This document shows, piece after piece, positions 1 through 7,554 of a stretch of 10,949 bases of DNA. Every line of letters starts with the position of its first letter. Position 1 is the stretch's first letter. Source of the stretch: Firmicutes bacterium UBA4874 (GTDB lineage Bacteria; Bacillota; Clostridia; Caldicoprobacterales; DTU083). Position numbers and translations under genes: made by a program. A model generated the notes under the pieces. The model had not been told where the DNA came from and made no database searches. It was given only the letters and a program-made list of their open reading frames with translations. The stretch is from contig DHDO01000068.1 in the NCBI GenBank assembly GCA_002399435.1, positions 16,531 through 27,479 on the forward strand, written 5' to 3'.

Positions 1-1074
1 ATCGATGAAATTGACGCCATCGGAAAAAGCAGGGATAACCAGCTAGGCTCCAACGATGAGCGGGAGCAAACACTGAATCAGCTTCTGGCGGAAATGGACG
101 GATTCGGCAGCGGTCTGGGTATTGTCGTCCTGGCTGCCACCAACCGGCCGGAAGTATTGGATCCGGCGCTGCTGCGGCCAGGCCGGTTTGACCGGCGCAT
201 TATCGTGGAAAGACCGGACCTGAGGGGACGCGAAGCCATCCTGAAGGTTCATGCTGCCAAAGTAAAGATGGATCCCGAAGTCAGTCTGCACGACATTGCT
301 CTGGCAACGTCCGGCGCCACCGGCGCGGATCTGGCCAACATGATCAACGAAGGGGCGCTGGTGGCCGTTCGGGATAAGCGATCCGCCGTGACGCAGGCAG
401 ATCTGATGGAAGCAGTGGAAGTCGTCATTGCCGGCAAGGAGAAAAAGGACCGGGTCATGAATCCAAAAGAGCGTCAGATGGTTGCCTATCATGAAGTCGG
501 GCATGCACTGGTCAGCGCTCTGCAGAAAAACGGCATGCCGGTTCAGAAGATCACCATTGTGCCGCGGACCATGGGCAGCCTGGGATACACCATGAACGTA
601 CCCGAGGAAGAACGTTATCTGATGACGCGTTCGGAGTTGCTGGCACAGATTACCGCCCTGCTGGGAGGACGCGCAGCTGAATCCATTCAGTTCGGCGAAG
701 TCACCACCGGAGCTTCCAACGACATCGAGCGGGCTACCAAGCTGGCGCGGAACATGGTGACCCAGTACGGCATGAGCGATACGTTCGGTCCCATGGAACT
801 GGAGCAGACCCAGAATCAATACCTGAATGGGCGCAATATTTCCAATTGTTCCGAACAGACCGGCGCTGCCATCGACGACGAGGTGCGCAGGATCCTGGCG
901 GAATGTCAGCAAAAGGCCACGAAACTGCTGGAGGAAAGTAAAAAGCCTCTCAGCAGAATAGCAGAATACTTGCTGGAAAAGGAGAATATTACCGGCGAGG
1001 AATTCATGAAACTGCTCCGCGAGGAACAGGAAAAGGCCGGCCAGGAAGAGGAAACAGGAGGAGACTTAAAGTGA
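1..1074 (+). CDS. ftsH: FtsH-type ATP-dependent zinc metalloprotease, C-terminal part (partial)
   Basis: This is the C-terminal 357 residues of a membrane-anchored AAA+ protease that degrades misfolded membrane proteins and some regulators. The reading frame is open from base 1, which falls exactly on the Walker B segment IDEIDAIG, so the transmembrane N-terminus, Walker A and roughly 240 residues lie outside the window. Seen in order are the second region of homology [18 protein letters not shown] with its arginine finger, the zinc motif HEVGH at bases 490-504 (usually HEAGH in the family), and the [10 protein letters not shown] segment whose Asp is normally the third zinc ligand. The protein ends in a short Glu/Lys-rich tail. 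Its stop overlaps the next start by 4 bp (GTGA). Sampled lines are about 60% GC against 47-53% in the genes that follow. Such an arrangement suggests an accessory ftsH copy rather than the housekeeping one, but this is inference. The family call is very secure. Confidence 0.96.
   Translation: MDEIDAIGKSRDNQLGSNDEREQTLNQLLAEMDGFGSGLGIVVLAATNRPEVLDPALLRPGRFDRRIIVERPDLRGREAILKVHAAKVKMDPEVSLHDIALATSGATGADLANMINEGALVAVRDKRSAVTQADLMEAVEVVIAGKEKKDRVMNPKERQMVAYHEVGHALVSALQKNGMPVQKITIVPRTMGSLGYTMNVPEEERYLMTRSELLAQITALLGGRAAESIQFGEVTTGASNDIERATKLARNMVTQYGMSDTFGPMELEQTQNQYLNGRNISNCSEQTGAAIDDEVRRILAECQQKATKLLEESKKPLSRIAEYLLEKENITGEEFMKLLREEQEKAGQEEETGGDLK
1056..1062 (+). promoter_or_regulatory. Shine-Dalgarno site inside the ftsH 3' end
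   Basis: The perfect AGGAGGA lies 8 bases before the GTG at 1071, inside the last codons of ftsH. It decides the GTG start of the downstream gene and fits translational coupling through the GTGA stop/start overlap. Confidence 0.8.
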
Positions 1075-1988
1075 AAGAGTCCATTCATAAGTATTTTCAG
1101 GTAGGAATTGTTGGTTTTATGGCGTGGCCGGATAATCTGCGTGGAGAGGATCCCCATATACTGGAATCTATCCGAAAGGTCTCAACGGATGAGTATTTTG
1201 ATGCGATTGAAGTAAACTGGATCAAAGACGCTTCCATGCGAAAGCAAGCCGCCAAAATGCTTGGAACGGCTCACCTGAAAGTATGTTATGGCGCACAGCC
1301 GCGCTTGCTCACAACAGGGCTGAATCCCAACCATCCGGACGAATGTGGGCGGAAAAAAGCGGAAAACACATTAATGGATGCGATAGATGAAGCCGAAGAG
1401 CTGGGGGCAAGGGAAGTAGCGTTTTTAGCAGGCAAGTGGAACCCGGAAACAAAAAGCCAGGCTTATGCACAGCTGCTTAAAACAACCCGTGCATTATGCG
1501 ATTATGCCCTGGCCAAAGGAATGATGGTGGAGCTTGAAGTGTTTGATTATGATATTGCCAAATCTTCCCTTATTGGTCCGGCGCCTTATGCTGCCAGATT
1601 TGCTGCTGATGTTCGGACTACTCATCCAAATTTTGGTCTTCTGATCGACCTGAGCCATATTCCCATGACTCACGAATCTCCTGAATTTGTCATACGTACC
1701 TTGCGCCCATATATTACTCATTTTCACATTGGAAACACGGTATGCTCCAACCCTGCTGCAGAAGGCTACGGCGATGAACACCAGCGTTTTGGGTTTCCCA
1801 ACGGAGCCAACGACACTCCTCAGGTACTCGGGTTTTTACGTGTACTGAAAAACGAAGGGTTTATGAACGCAGAAAATCCCTATGTATTATCTTTTGAAGT
1901 AAAGCCCTGGCAGGATGAGGACCCGGATATTGTTGTATCCGGTGCGAAAAGAGTATTGAACCGGGCGTGGGCACTTTTGGAGGAATAG
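1071..1988 (+). CDS. Sugar phosphate isomerase/epimerase-like TIM-barrel protein
   Basis: This 305-residue protein belongs to the xylose-isomerase-like TIM-barrel superfamily (AP endonuclease 2 fold), whose members are metal-dependent sugar or keto-acid isomerases and epimerases. Candidate metal ligands at barrel strand ends are Glu156 (VELEVFD), Asp193 (LLIDLSH), His217/His219 (THFHIGN) and Glu276 (LSFEVKP), the usual E-D-H-E spacing for the superfamily. No signal peptide or membrane segment is seen, so it is probably cytoplasmic. The GTG start is chosen for the AGGAGGA 8 bases upstream and the [10 protein letters not shown]-terminus, which resembles clostridial relatives as I recall them. 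It overlaps ftsH by 4 bp and is followed after 4 bp by the 2-hydroxyacid dehydrogenase, so all three are likely co-transcribed. The substrate is unknown. A hydroxypyruvate-isomerase-like role is possible but it is longer than typical Hyi (about 260 residues). Confidence 0.8.
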   Translation: MKESIHKYFQVGIVGFMAWPDNLRGEDPHILESIRKVSTDEYFDAIEVNWIKDASMRKQAAKMLGTAHLKVCYGAQPRLLTTGLNPNHPDECGRKKAENTLMDAIDEAEELGAREVAFLAGKWNPETKSQAYAQLLKTTRALCDYALAKGMMVELEVFDYDIAKSSLIGPAPYAARFAADVRTTHPNFGLLIDLSHIPMTHESPEFVIRTLRPYITHFHIGNTVCSNPAAEGYGDEHQRFGFPNGANDTPQVLGFLRVLKNEGFMNAENPYVLSFEVKPWQDEDPDIVVSGAKRVLNRAWALLEE

Positions 1989-1992
1989 ATAT

Positions 1993-2958
1993 ATGGAGAT
2001 TGTCATTTTGGACGGATATACTGAAAACCCAGGCGATCTAAGCTGGGATGGGTTTAAAAAGCTGGGCAGGCTTACAGTTTACGATCGGACTTCCCTTACG
2101 GATACCAGCGGGATTATTTCGCGTATCAATGATGCAGAGATCGTGATCACCAATAAAACTCCGATCAATAAAGCAGTTATCGAAAATTGTTCCAACCTGA
2201 AATACATTGGAGTACTGGCTACCGGATATAACGTGGTAGACATAGATACAGCAAAGGCACATAATATTCCGGTAACCAATATTCCTACCTACGGTACCGA
2301 TTCGGTTGCGCAGTTTACCATTGCATTGCTGCTGGAGATTTGCCATCACGTTGGTCACCACAACCATGCCGTACATGAAGGACGTTGGGAAAAAAATGAT
2401 GACTTTTGTTTTTGGGATTTTCCGCTCATGGAGCTTTCAGGCAAAAAAATAGGCATTATTGGATTTGGACGCATTGGACAAGCGACTGCCAGGATAGCAA
2501 AATCATTGGGTATGAAAGTGTTATTCTATAATGACCATCCCAGGACTATTTCCCCGGACTTTGCAGAGAATGTGGAACTCGATGAATTGTATGCAGAATC
2601 GGATGTTATCAGCCTTCACTGCCCGCTTACCCCTTCAACCAGGAATATGATTGACAGGGACAGCATAGCCAGGATGAAGAAAGGCGTCATCTTGTTAAAC
2701 ACTTCAAGAGGTCAGCTCATCGCAGAACAGGATCTGGCGCAGGCCCTGAACTCCGGTAAAGTCTATGCGGCAGGGCTGGATGTGGTCTCAAGGGAACCCA
2801 TCAATGGAGATAATCCTTTGCTTTTCGCCAGGAACTGTATCATTACTCCGCATATTGCATGGGCACCTAAAGAGAGCCGGCAACGGCTAATGGAAGCAGC
2901 TTTGGAAAATTTACGGGCTTTTCTGAACGGTTCACCTGTCAATGTGGTGAACAAATAA
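1993..2958 (+). CDS. NAD-dependent D-2-hydroxyacid dehydrogenase (glycerate dehydrogenase/hydroxypyruvate reductase type)
   Basis: This 321-residue protein is of usual length for the D-isomer-specific 2-hydroxyacid dehydrogenases, cytoplasmic enzymes that interconvert 2-keto and D-2-hydroxy acids with NAD(H). The Rossmann motif GFGRIG is at residues 157-162. The catalytic triad is visible as Arg239 (NTSRG), Glu268 (REP) and His287 (TPHIAW), and the family signature GLDV is at 261-264. The substrate-binding N-terminal segment VLATGYNVVD is typical of the glycerate dehydrogenase branch, so hydroxypyruvate/D-glycerate is the best guess. ATG is preceded by GGAGG 9 bases upstream, inside the end of the preceding gene. 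The last codons and TAA are duplicated in tandem just downstream (2944-2976). A hairpin follows and the next gene converges. Confidence 0.9.
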   Translation: MEIVILDGYTENPGDLSWDGFKKLGRLTVYDRTSLTDTSGIISRINDAEIVITNKTPINKAVIENCSNLKYIGVLATGYNVVDIDTAKAHNIPVTNIPTYGTDSVAQFTIALLLEICHHVGHHNHAVHEGRWEKNDDFCFWDFPLMELSGKKIGIIGFGRIGQATARIAKSLGMKVLFYNDHPRTISPDFAENVELDELYAESDVISLHCPLTPSTRNMIDRDSIARMKKGVILLNTSRGQLIAEQDLAQALNSGKVYAAGLDVVSREPINGDNPLLFARNCIITPHIAWAPKESRQRLMEAALENLRAFLNGSPVNVVNK

Positions 2959-2976
2959 GGTGGTGAACAAATAAGG
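2944..2976 (+). repeat. 16-bp perfect tandem duplication across a stop codon
   Basis: The 16-base unit tggtgaacaaataagg occurs twice without a gap (2945-2960 and 2961-2976), and the period extends one base to the left. The unit contains the last codons and TAA of the 2-hydroxyacid dehydrogenase gene, so the second copy is a non-coding replica of the 3' end. Absence of mismatches suggests recent slippage. Confidence 0.9.
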
Positions 2977-3004
2977 CTGTAAAAAAATCCAGGTCAATAT
3001 ATAT

Positions 3005-3048
3005 AAGTGGCATAAGGCATGAACTTTTTGGCATGCGTTATGCCACTT
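3005..3048. terminator. Hairpin between convergent genes, probable bidirectional terminator
   Basis: The arms aagtggcataaggcatg (3005-3021) and catgcgttatgccactt (3032-3048) pair over 17 positions with one G-G mismatch and a 10-base loop. The hairpin sits between the plus-strand dehydrogenase stop and the minus-strand garD stop, 10 bases from the latter. There is no clean U-tract directly after either arm. On the minus strand a run of seven T lies about 20 bases further on, and on the plus strand only a mildly T-rich stretch follows. The location supports termination in both directions, with moderate certainty. Confidence 0.65.
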
Positions 3049-3058
3049 TGCTGTTATT

Positions 3059-4576
3059 TCAGGTAATAGGGGCCGGGTTAAAAATACACAGATCGTTGTG
3101 CAGACCATATACTTCAGCCCATGGCTTGTAGACACCACTGGCTGTATCAACAATCATATGAAACAGCTTCGTTCCAATTTCCTGTATCGTAGCATGCCCG
3201 GTTACAATATCCCCTGCTGTAAGATCAATCAGGTCATTCCACATATCCTTCAGGTCGTTTCGTGAACTCACTTTTATAACTGGAGCAGCTGCCAAACCAT
3301 ATGGAGTACCCCGCCCTGTCATGAATACCTGAAGTGAAATACCAGATGCGAGCTGACATGGGCCGCATACCATATCACTTGCCGGCGTAGCTGCATATAT
3401 CAGACCATGTTTCGTCGGCCGTTCCGCCGGAGACAGCACCTCCACAATCGGAGATCTCCCCGATTTTGCAATGGAGCCCATCGCCTTTTCCACTATATTG
3501 GACAAGCCGCCTTTTTTGTTACCTGGAGTAGGGTTTGCAGAGCGATCCACCCCTCCGATTTCCAGATACCGGTCATACCATTTCATCTCATCGGCCAATT
3601 TTTTACCCACAGTACGGTTCACGCAGCGTTCAGCAAGCAGATGCACACCATCTCTTACCTCTGTTACTTCAGAAAACAATACCGTTGCCCCCGATTGAAC
3701 CAATAAGTCTGCAGCATAACCTGCACTGGGGTTTGCAGTTATCCCGGAAAAAGCATCACTGCCGCCACACTGCATGCCAATGCAAAGCTTCGACAAAGGC
3801 AATGTTTCTCTTTTCCTTGAGTTGAGACGTTTCAGCTTTTGATCAGCCATATTCATCAACGAAGCAATCATGTCCTGAAACCCTGACTTTTCCTGCAATA
3901 CAATAACATTCTCTGCGTTGTTCTCATCATCATCCAGAAGCATATCCACGGTTAATTTTTCACAGCCCAGCGAGACTACCATTATCTCACCCCCAAAGTT
4001 CGGGTGCCGGATAAGATTACGCAATGCCCGGATCGGTGTTTTTGCCTCCGGTGCATGAATCGCAACGCCGCAGCCATAAGCGTGGTTGATTGGTACAATG
4101 TCATCCACATTAGGGTATTTTGGAAGAAGTTCTTTCTTCATTTTTTGAACAGCAACATTGAGAATGCCAGTCACACACTGAACAGTGGTAGTGATGCCAA
4201 GAATATTTCGTATGCCTGCGTATCCGCCATCAGGATTCCGGTAACCTTCAAACGTTTTAAGCGGTGCCTCCGGCAGATCCGTCACCAAATTGGTTCCATA
4301 CTTCATATCATCCAATGATGGAAGGGATGGAAGCTCTATTTTATATTCATTGATCCAATCTCCCATTTTGATATCCTGCAGCGCATAACCCAAAACAACA
4401 CCATATCGGCGTATTTTTTCTCCCTTTTCAATATCGCACAGTGCAATTTTGTGGCCTTGCGGAATATCCTGATTGGCAATGATTCCGCTTTCCACCTCAG
4501 TACCCATTGGAATATCATGAATGGCAATGGCGACATTATCCCTGTCATGAACTTTGATTATTGTTTTGTTAAGCAT
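3059..4576 (-). CDS. garD: Galactarate dehydratase (UxaA/GarD family)
   Basis: This cytoplasmic enzyme dehydrates galactarate (meso-galactaric acid) to 5-keto-4-deoxy-D-glucarate (EC 4.2.1.42). The 505 residues are close to the 523 of E. coli GarD. An SAF-like N-terminal domain spans about residues 5-85, with HDRDNVAIAIHDI and IPQGHKIALCDI. The large dehydratase domain runs from about 110 to the end, with GYRNPDGGYAGIRNILGIT, the Cys/His-containing NHAYGCGVAIHAPEA, GMQCGGSDAFSGITANP (267-283), DRSANPTPGNKKGGLSN and the C-terminal LHNDLCIFNPAPIT. These segments match E. coli GarD as I recall it much better than altronate dehydratase UxaA. GGGGAGG lies 4 bases before the ATG. It is the last gene of the operon, 105 bp after gudD, and a possible internal promoter lies in that gap. 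The main alternative is altronate dehydratase, which I consider unlikely. Confidence 0.93.
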   Translation of the reverse strand: MLNKTIIKVHDRDNVAIAIHDIPMGTEVESGIIANQDIPQGHKIALCDIEKGEKIRRYGVVLGYALQDIKMGDWINEYKIELPSLPSLDDMKYGTNLVTDLPEAPLKTFEGYRNPDGGYAGIRNILGITTTVQCVTGILNVAVQKMKKELLPKYPNVDDIVPINHAYGCGVAIHAPEAKTPIRALRNLIRHPNFGGEIMVVSLGCEKLTVDMLLDDDENNAENVIVLQEKSGFQDMIASLMNMADQKLKRLNSRKRETLPLSKLCIGMQCGGSDAFSGITANPSAGYAADLLVQSGATVLFSEVTEVRDGVHLLAERCVNRTVGKKLADEMKWYDRYLEIGGVDRSANPTPGNKKGGLSNIVEKAMGSIAKSGRSPIVEVLSPAERPTKHGLIYAATPASDMVCGPCQLASGISLQVFMTGRGTPYGLAAAPVIKVSSRNDLKDMWNDLIDLTAGDIVTGHATIQEIGTKLFHMIVDTASGVYKPWAEVYGLHNDLCIFNPAPIT

Positions 4577-4605
4577 GGCTCCTCCCCTTTTGATGATGAT
4601 ATGGA

Positions 4606-4635
4606 AATATAGTAAAATATAGACATCCCGTCCAA
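4606..4635 (-). promoter_or_regulatory. Possible internal promoter for garD
   Basis: Read on the minus strand, TTGGAC (4630-4635) and TATATT (4606-4611) are separated by 18 bases. This gives a start about 23 bases before the garD ATG, with the Shine-Dalgarno site between. Each hexamer differs from consensus, so this is only a candidate in an AT-rich gap. Confidence 0.35.
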
Positions 4636-4642
4636 CTACAGA

Positions 4643-4692
4643 TTGATATACCTGCTTATCTTACCAGGTTGATATACCTGCTTATCTTACCA
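4643..4692 (-). repeat. 24-bp perfect repeat with 26-bp period across the gudD stop
   Basis: A 24-base sequence at 4643-4666 recurs exactly at 4669-4692, separated by 2 bases. The right-hand copy contains the final codons and TAA of gudD (minus strand), and the left-hand copy is a non-coding replica just past the stop. It is the same kind of 3'-end duplication as at 2944-2976. Confidence 0.9.
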
Positions 4693-6010
4693 TGCACGGC
4701 CTTTTTGCATCATATTTCCAGTCCGGAATGAGATACTGCATTCCCAGTGCGTCATTCCGCCCGCCAAGGCAATTCTCAAGATAGACCTGATTGGCTTTTT
4801 CCACCTGTGCTCTGTCAACTTCAATGCCAAGACCAGGCTTCTCCGGAATCTCAATACATCCATCCACGATCTGAAGCGGTTCCTTTGTCAGCCTCTCGAT
4901 CCCTTCCTGCCAAATCCAATGTGTATCGATTCCGTTAATCTTTCCAGGTGCAGCAGCACCACATTGGGCAACCATTGCGAGAGAAATATCAAAATGATTA
5001 TTGGAGTGTGCTCCCCACATAAGACCGAAATCATGGCAAAGCTGAGCAACCCGTACCGAACCTTCCATCGTCCAGAAATGAGGGTCTGCCAATGGAATAT
5101 CCACAGATTGAAGCACAATGGAATGACTCATCTGCCGCCAGTCCGTATCAACCATATTGGTCGCTGTCCGGAGGTTGGTCGCACGCCGAAACTCAGACAA
5201 AATCTCACGGCCGGAGTATACGCCTTCTGCGCCGCATGGATCTTCACAATAAGTGAGAACATCCTGCATATTCCTGCAGAGTTCAACTGCTTCTTTCAAG
5301 CTCCAGGCACCATTGGGGTCCAATGTAATCCTTGCCTCCGGAAACGCCTGCTTTAATGCACGGACCGCCTTGATTTCCTCTGCCCCGTCCAGGACTCCGC
5401 CTTTCAGCTTAAAATCCTGGAATCCATATTTCTCCTGCGCCGCTCTTCCCAGGCGAACAATTGCGTCCGGGGTCAGTGCTTCTTCATGACGAAGTCGATA
5501 CCATTCACAATCCGAATCCAATTCCGAATAATAAGGCAGATCTGTCTTATTTCTGTCTCCGATGTAAAACAGGTATCCGAGGAAAGGTACTTTTTTTCTC
5601 ACCATTCCGTCTCCCAACAGCATAGCTGCAGGGACTTCAAGAAATTTACCAAGAAGATCAAGCAGTGGAGCCTCAATCGCAGTAAGAACATGAATGCCCG
5701 TTCTCTGATCAAAGGTCTGATTCCCTCTCACATCTTCCACAATACTGCTTTGCAGCCGATTTCTTACATTTAATAGTGTATTCTTATATTCAGCCACCTT
5801 TGTACCAATCACCAGGTCCCTGACGGACTCCAATGCATCTGTAATCTTTTTCCCGCCGGGAACCTCACCCACACCGGTCTCGCCACTACTTGTCGTTAAA
5901 ATAACAACATTTCTCGTAAAATATGGCGCATGTGCCCCGCTCAGGTTCAGCTCCATAGAGTCTCTTCCGGCAACCGGGAATACTTCCATGCTTTCAATGG
6001 TACTCTTCAT
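4682..6010 (-). CDS. gudD: D-glucarate dehydratase (enolase superfamily)
   Basis: This enzyme dehydrates D-glucarate (and often L-idarate) to 5-keto-4-deoxy-D-glucarate (EC 4.2.1.40), using Mg2+ in the cytoplasm. The 442 residues compare with 446 in E. coli. The capping domain has LNLSGAHAP (Asn22, His27) and NQTFDQRT (Thr99). The barrel has the KLKGG lysine pair (Lys201/Lys203), metal ligand Asp231 in DPNGAW, EDPCGAE (256-262), ATNM with Asn285, and the catalytic His335 in [10 protein letters not shown]. The C-terminus CMVR is identical to E. coli and B. subtilis GudD as I recall them. An ATG 24 bases further upstream (6034) is in frame, but GGAGGGG 6 bases before 6010 points to the [10 protein letters not shown] start. 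It lies 142 bp after the permease gene, a gap holding an RNA hairpin, and before garD. Confidence 0.95.
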   Translation of the reverse strand: MKSTIESMEVFPVAGRDSMELNLSGAHAPYFTRNVVILTTSSGETGVGEVPGGKKITDALESVRDLVIGTKVAEYKNTLLNVRNRLQSSIVEDVRGNQTFDQRTGIHVLTAIEAPLLDLLGKFLEVPAAMLLGDGMVRKKVPFLGYLFYIGDRNKTDLPYYSELDSDCEWYRLRHEEALTPDAIVRLGRAAQEKYGFQDFKLKGGVLDGAEEIKAVRALKQAFPEARITLDPNGAWSLKEAVELCRNMQDVLTYCEDPCGAEGVYSGREILSEFRRATNLRTATNMVDTDWRQMSHSIVLQSVDIPLADPHFWTMEGSVRVAQLCHDFGLMWGAHSNNHFDISLAMVAQCGAAAPGKINGIDTHWIWQEGIERLTKEPLQIVDGCIEIPEKPGLGIEVDRAQVEKANQVYLENCLGGRNDALGMQYLIPDWKYDAKRPCMVR

Positions 6011-6016
6011 CCTTTT

Positions 6017-6023
6017 CCCCTCC
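6017..6023 (-). promoter_or_regulatory. Shine-Dalgarno site deciding the gudD start
   Basis: GGAGGGG on the minus strand lies 6 bases before the ATG at 6010. It lies within the codons of the longer alternative frame beginning at 6034, which argues against that upstream ATG. Confidence 0.75.
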
Positions 6024-6051
6024 ATGCTAATCAAGATTTACAATATGGACA

Positions 6052-6079
6052 AACCGCCTCCAGCAATCTGGAAACGGTT
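6052..6079 (-). other. Stable RNA hairpin between permease gene and gudD
   Basis: On the minus strand, aaccgtttccag pairs with ctggaggcggtt over 12 bp around a 4-base ATTG loop, using two G-U pairs. The same DNA read as plus-strand RNA would have two A-C mismatches, so the structure favours the operon transcript. No U-tract follows, so it is more likely an mRNA stability or processing element than a terminator. It is about 40 bases upstream of the gudD start. Confidence 0.55.
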
Positions 6080-6152
6080 CCTCCCTTTACAACCTGCCAT
6101 ACTTTTCTGCCATAGTGCCAATCCTATGGTACTTTGCCTTTTTAATTTTTTA

Positions 6153-7493
6153 TCAGTGAAGACCCATACTGGCCAGCAGTACGGCAAAGAATGAATTAAT
6201 AAACGGAAACAAAGCACCCAGGAAGAACTCATGGTAATAAGCATTTTTAACCGTCAGTCTTGTATAGTTCAGGCGATTGATGGCAGAACCATTATATGGC
6301 ATGGAGTCAAGACCATAACAGGAAATATTCACAATCCTGTGCAGCTGATCCGCCGGGATTCCCATCTTCAGGAACCTCTTTGCAAACGCATTCAATGCGA
6401 TGGCCTCACCACCGGAAGCAGAGCCTGTGACACCCGCCACAATATTTGTGGCTAAAGCGAGCTGAAACAACGGGCTTCCAGGCATATGATTCAAATTTGC
6501 CACCACGTATTTGAACCCTGGAGTCAGTTCCACGATAGCCCCAAAACCAACAACCGCAGATACATTCATAATGGACTTCATTGTGGAAGCGCAGCCGTCA
6601 CCCAATGTTTTACCGACACTTTGAAATTTGTTAAAATATAAGGCATAGCATACAATACAGCCCAGTGTTAAAGATACCCAGGGCTCAATATTAAACGCGT
6701 TCATCGCAACCAGCAGAACAATAGAAGGGGCCAGTGCCTTGATAAACTGCAGATTGGAACATTTCTTTTCAAGGATTGCAGTGTTTAATGCGCCTGCTTC
6801 CTTGTCCATCAGTGCTCCGGTTTCAGCAAAGCCTTCCCCTTTCTTCTCACTTCTGCCGAGCTGGAACCAAATGTACCAGGCTCCAAAAAGAATGCAGGTC
6901 ATCGCCGTTAAAATTCCGATCATTGGAGCCGATTTGGCATTCGTGCCCAGATATTTTATGGGGATCAGGTTCTGGACAGCTGGCGAACCAGGAAGAATTG
7001 CCGTCCACATACATCCTCCGTACACAGCTACGGCAATAACGAAGTGCCACGGAATATCCAGTTTTTTAAAGATGGAATAGCAAATCGGTGCGATGGTAAA
7101 GATGACGACGAAGCCGCTGACTCCGCCAAAAGCAAGGATCGCAGTGATCAGGGAAAGCCCCATCAGCACCAGGAACTTCCCCTTTCTCCCGGCTATACGT
7201 GAGGTCAGGCCCGATATTTTTACGGCGATGTCCTCCGCCGCCCCGCAGTCCGCCAACATGGATCCCAGAATGCAGGCAGGCAGGAACAGTAAAAAGTTGT
7301 TTGTCGCAAAACCTCCAAAGCCTTTCCCGTAAGAATTCCCCATACTTGCGATAATTGGAAGCTTTGAAAAAACAAGTACGATGATTGCACTGATCGGAGC
7401 GATCACCATGATGGGGAAATCTTTGTAAACACCGATGATAAAAATGACCATAGCCAACAAAATCCCTATCAGACTCAGAATGCCAATGCTCAT
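6153..7493 (-). CDS. GntP-family permease, probable glucarate/galactarate importer
   Basis: This 446-residue polytopic membrane protein has many hydrophobic segments, the first at about residues 3-21 and others at 27-43, 66-84, 107-140, 150-167, 190-211 and 255-288. The C-terminal half has the GntP-type signatures GVTGSASGGEAIAL (354-367) and GLDSMPYNGSAI (394-405). Known members carry gluconate, D-serine, fructuronate or hydroxybutyrate, usually by proton symport. A hydrophilic Glu/Lys-rich loop at about 212-248 splits the protein in two halves. Its place between the lyase and the two dehydratases suggests it imports D-glucarate and/or galactarate, instead of the MFS protein GudP of E. coli. 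GGGGAGG lies about 9 bases before ATG. The substrate is inferred from context only. Confidence 0.85.
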   Translation of the reverse strand: MSIGILSLIGILLAMVIFIIGVYKDFPIMVIAPISAIIVLVFSKLPIIASMGNSYGKGFGGFATNNFLLFLPACILGSMLADCGAAEDIAVKISGLTSRIAGRKGKFLVLMGLSLITAILAFGGVSGFVVIFTIAPICYSIFKKLDIPWHFVIAVAVYGGCMWTAILPGSPAVQNLIPIKYLGTNAKSAPMIGILTAMTCILFGAWYIWFQLGRSEKKGEGFAETGALMDKEAGALNTAILEKKCSNLQFIKALAPSIVLLVAMNAFNIEPWVSLTLGCIVCYALYFNKFQSVGKTLGDGCASTMKSIMNVSAVVGFGAIVELTPGFKYVVANLNHMPGSPLFQLALATNIVAGVTGSASGGEAIALNAFAKRFLKMGIPADQLHRIVNISCYGLDSMPYNGSAINRLNYTRLTVKNAYYHEFFLGALFPFINSFFAVLLASMGLH

Positions 7494-7554
7494 AACCCTT
7501 TTCCTCCCCTAATTCAAAAATAGCGTCTTGTGGAAAGATAACACATAATGCTGC

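Noticed and set aside
43..912. Long open frame on the minus strand opposite ftsH
   Set aside because: It is a shadow of the GC-rich ftsH coding sequence. It lacks a ribosome site and resembles no protein I know, while the plus strand has clear protease motifs.
6068..6081. A catabolite-response (cre)-like sequence TGGAAACGGTTCCT
   Set aside because: It has three mismatches to the cre consensus at constrained positions, and the sequence is explained by the hairpin arm at 6052-6079.
6110..6129. Inverted repeat ccatag...ctatgg followed by a T-rich run on the plus strand, like a terminator
   Set aside because: No plus-strand gene ends here, the stem is only 6 bp, and the T-rich run is the sequence just past the permease stop read on the wrong strand.
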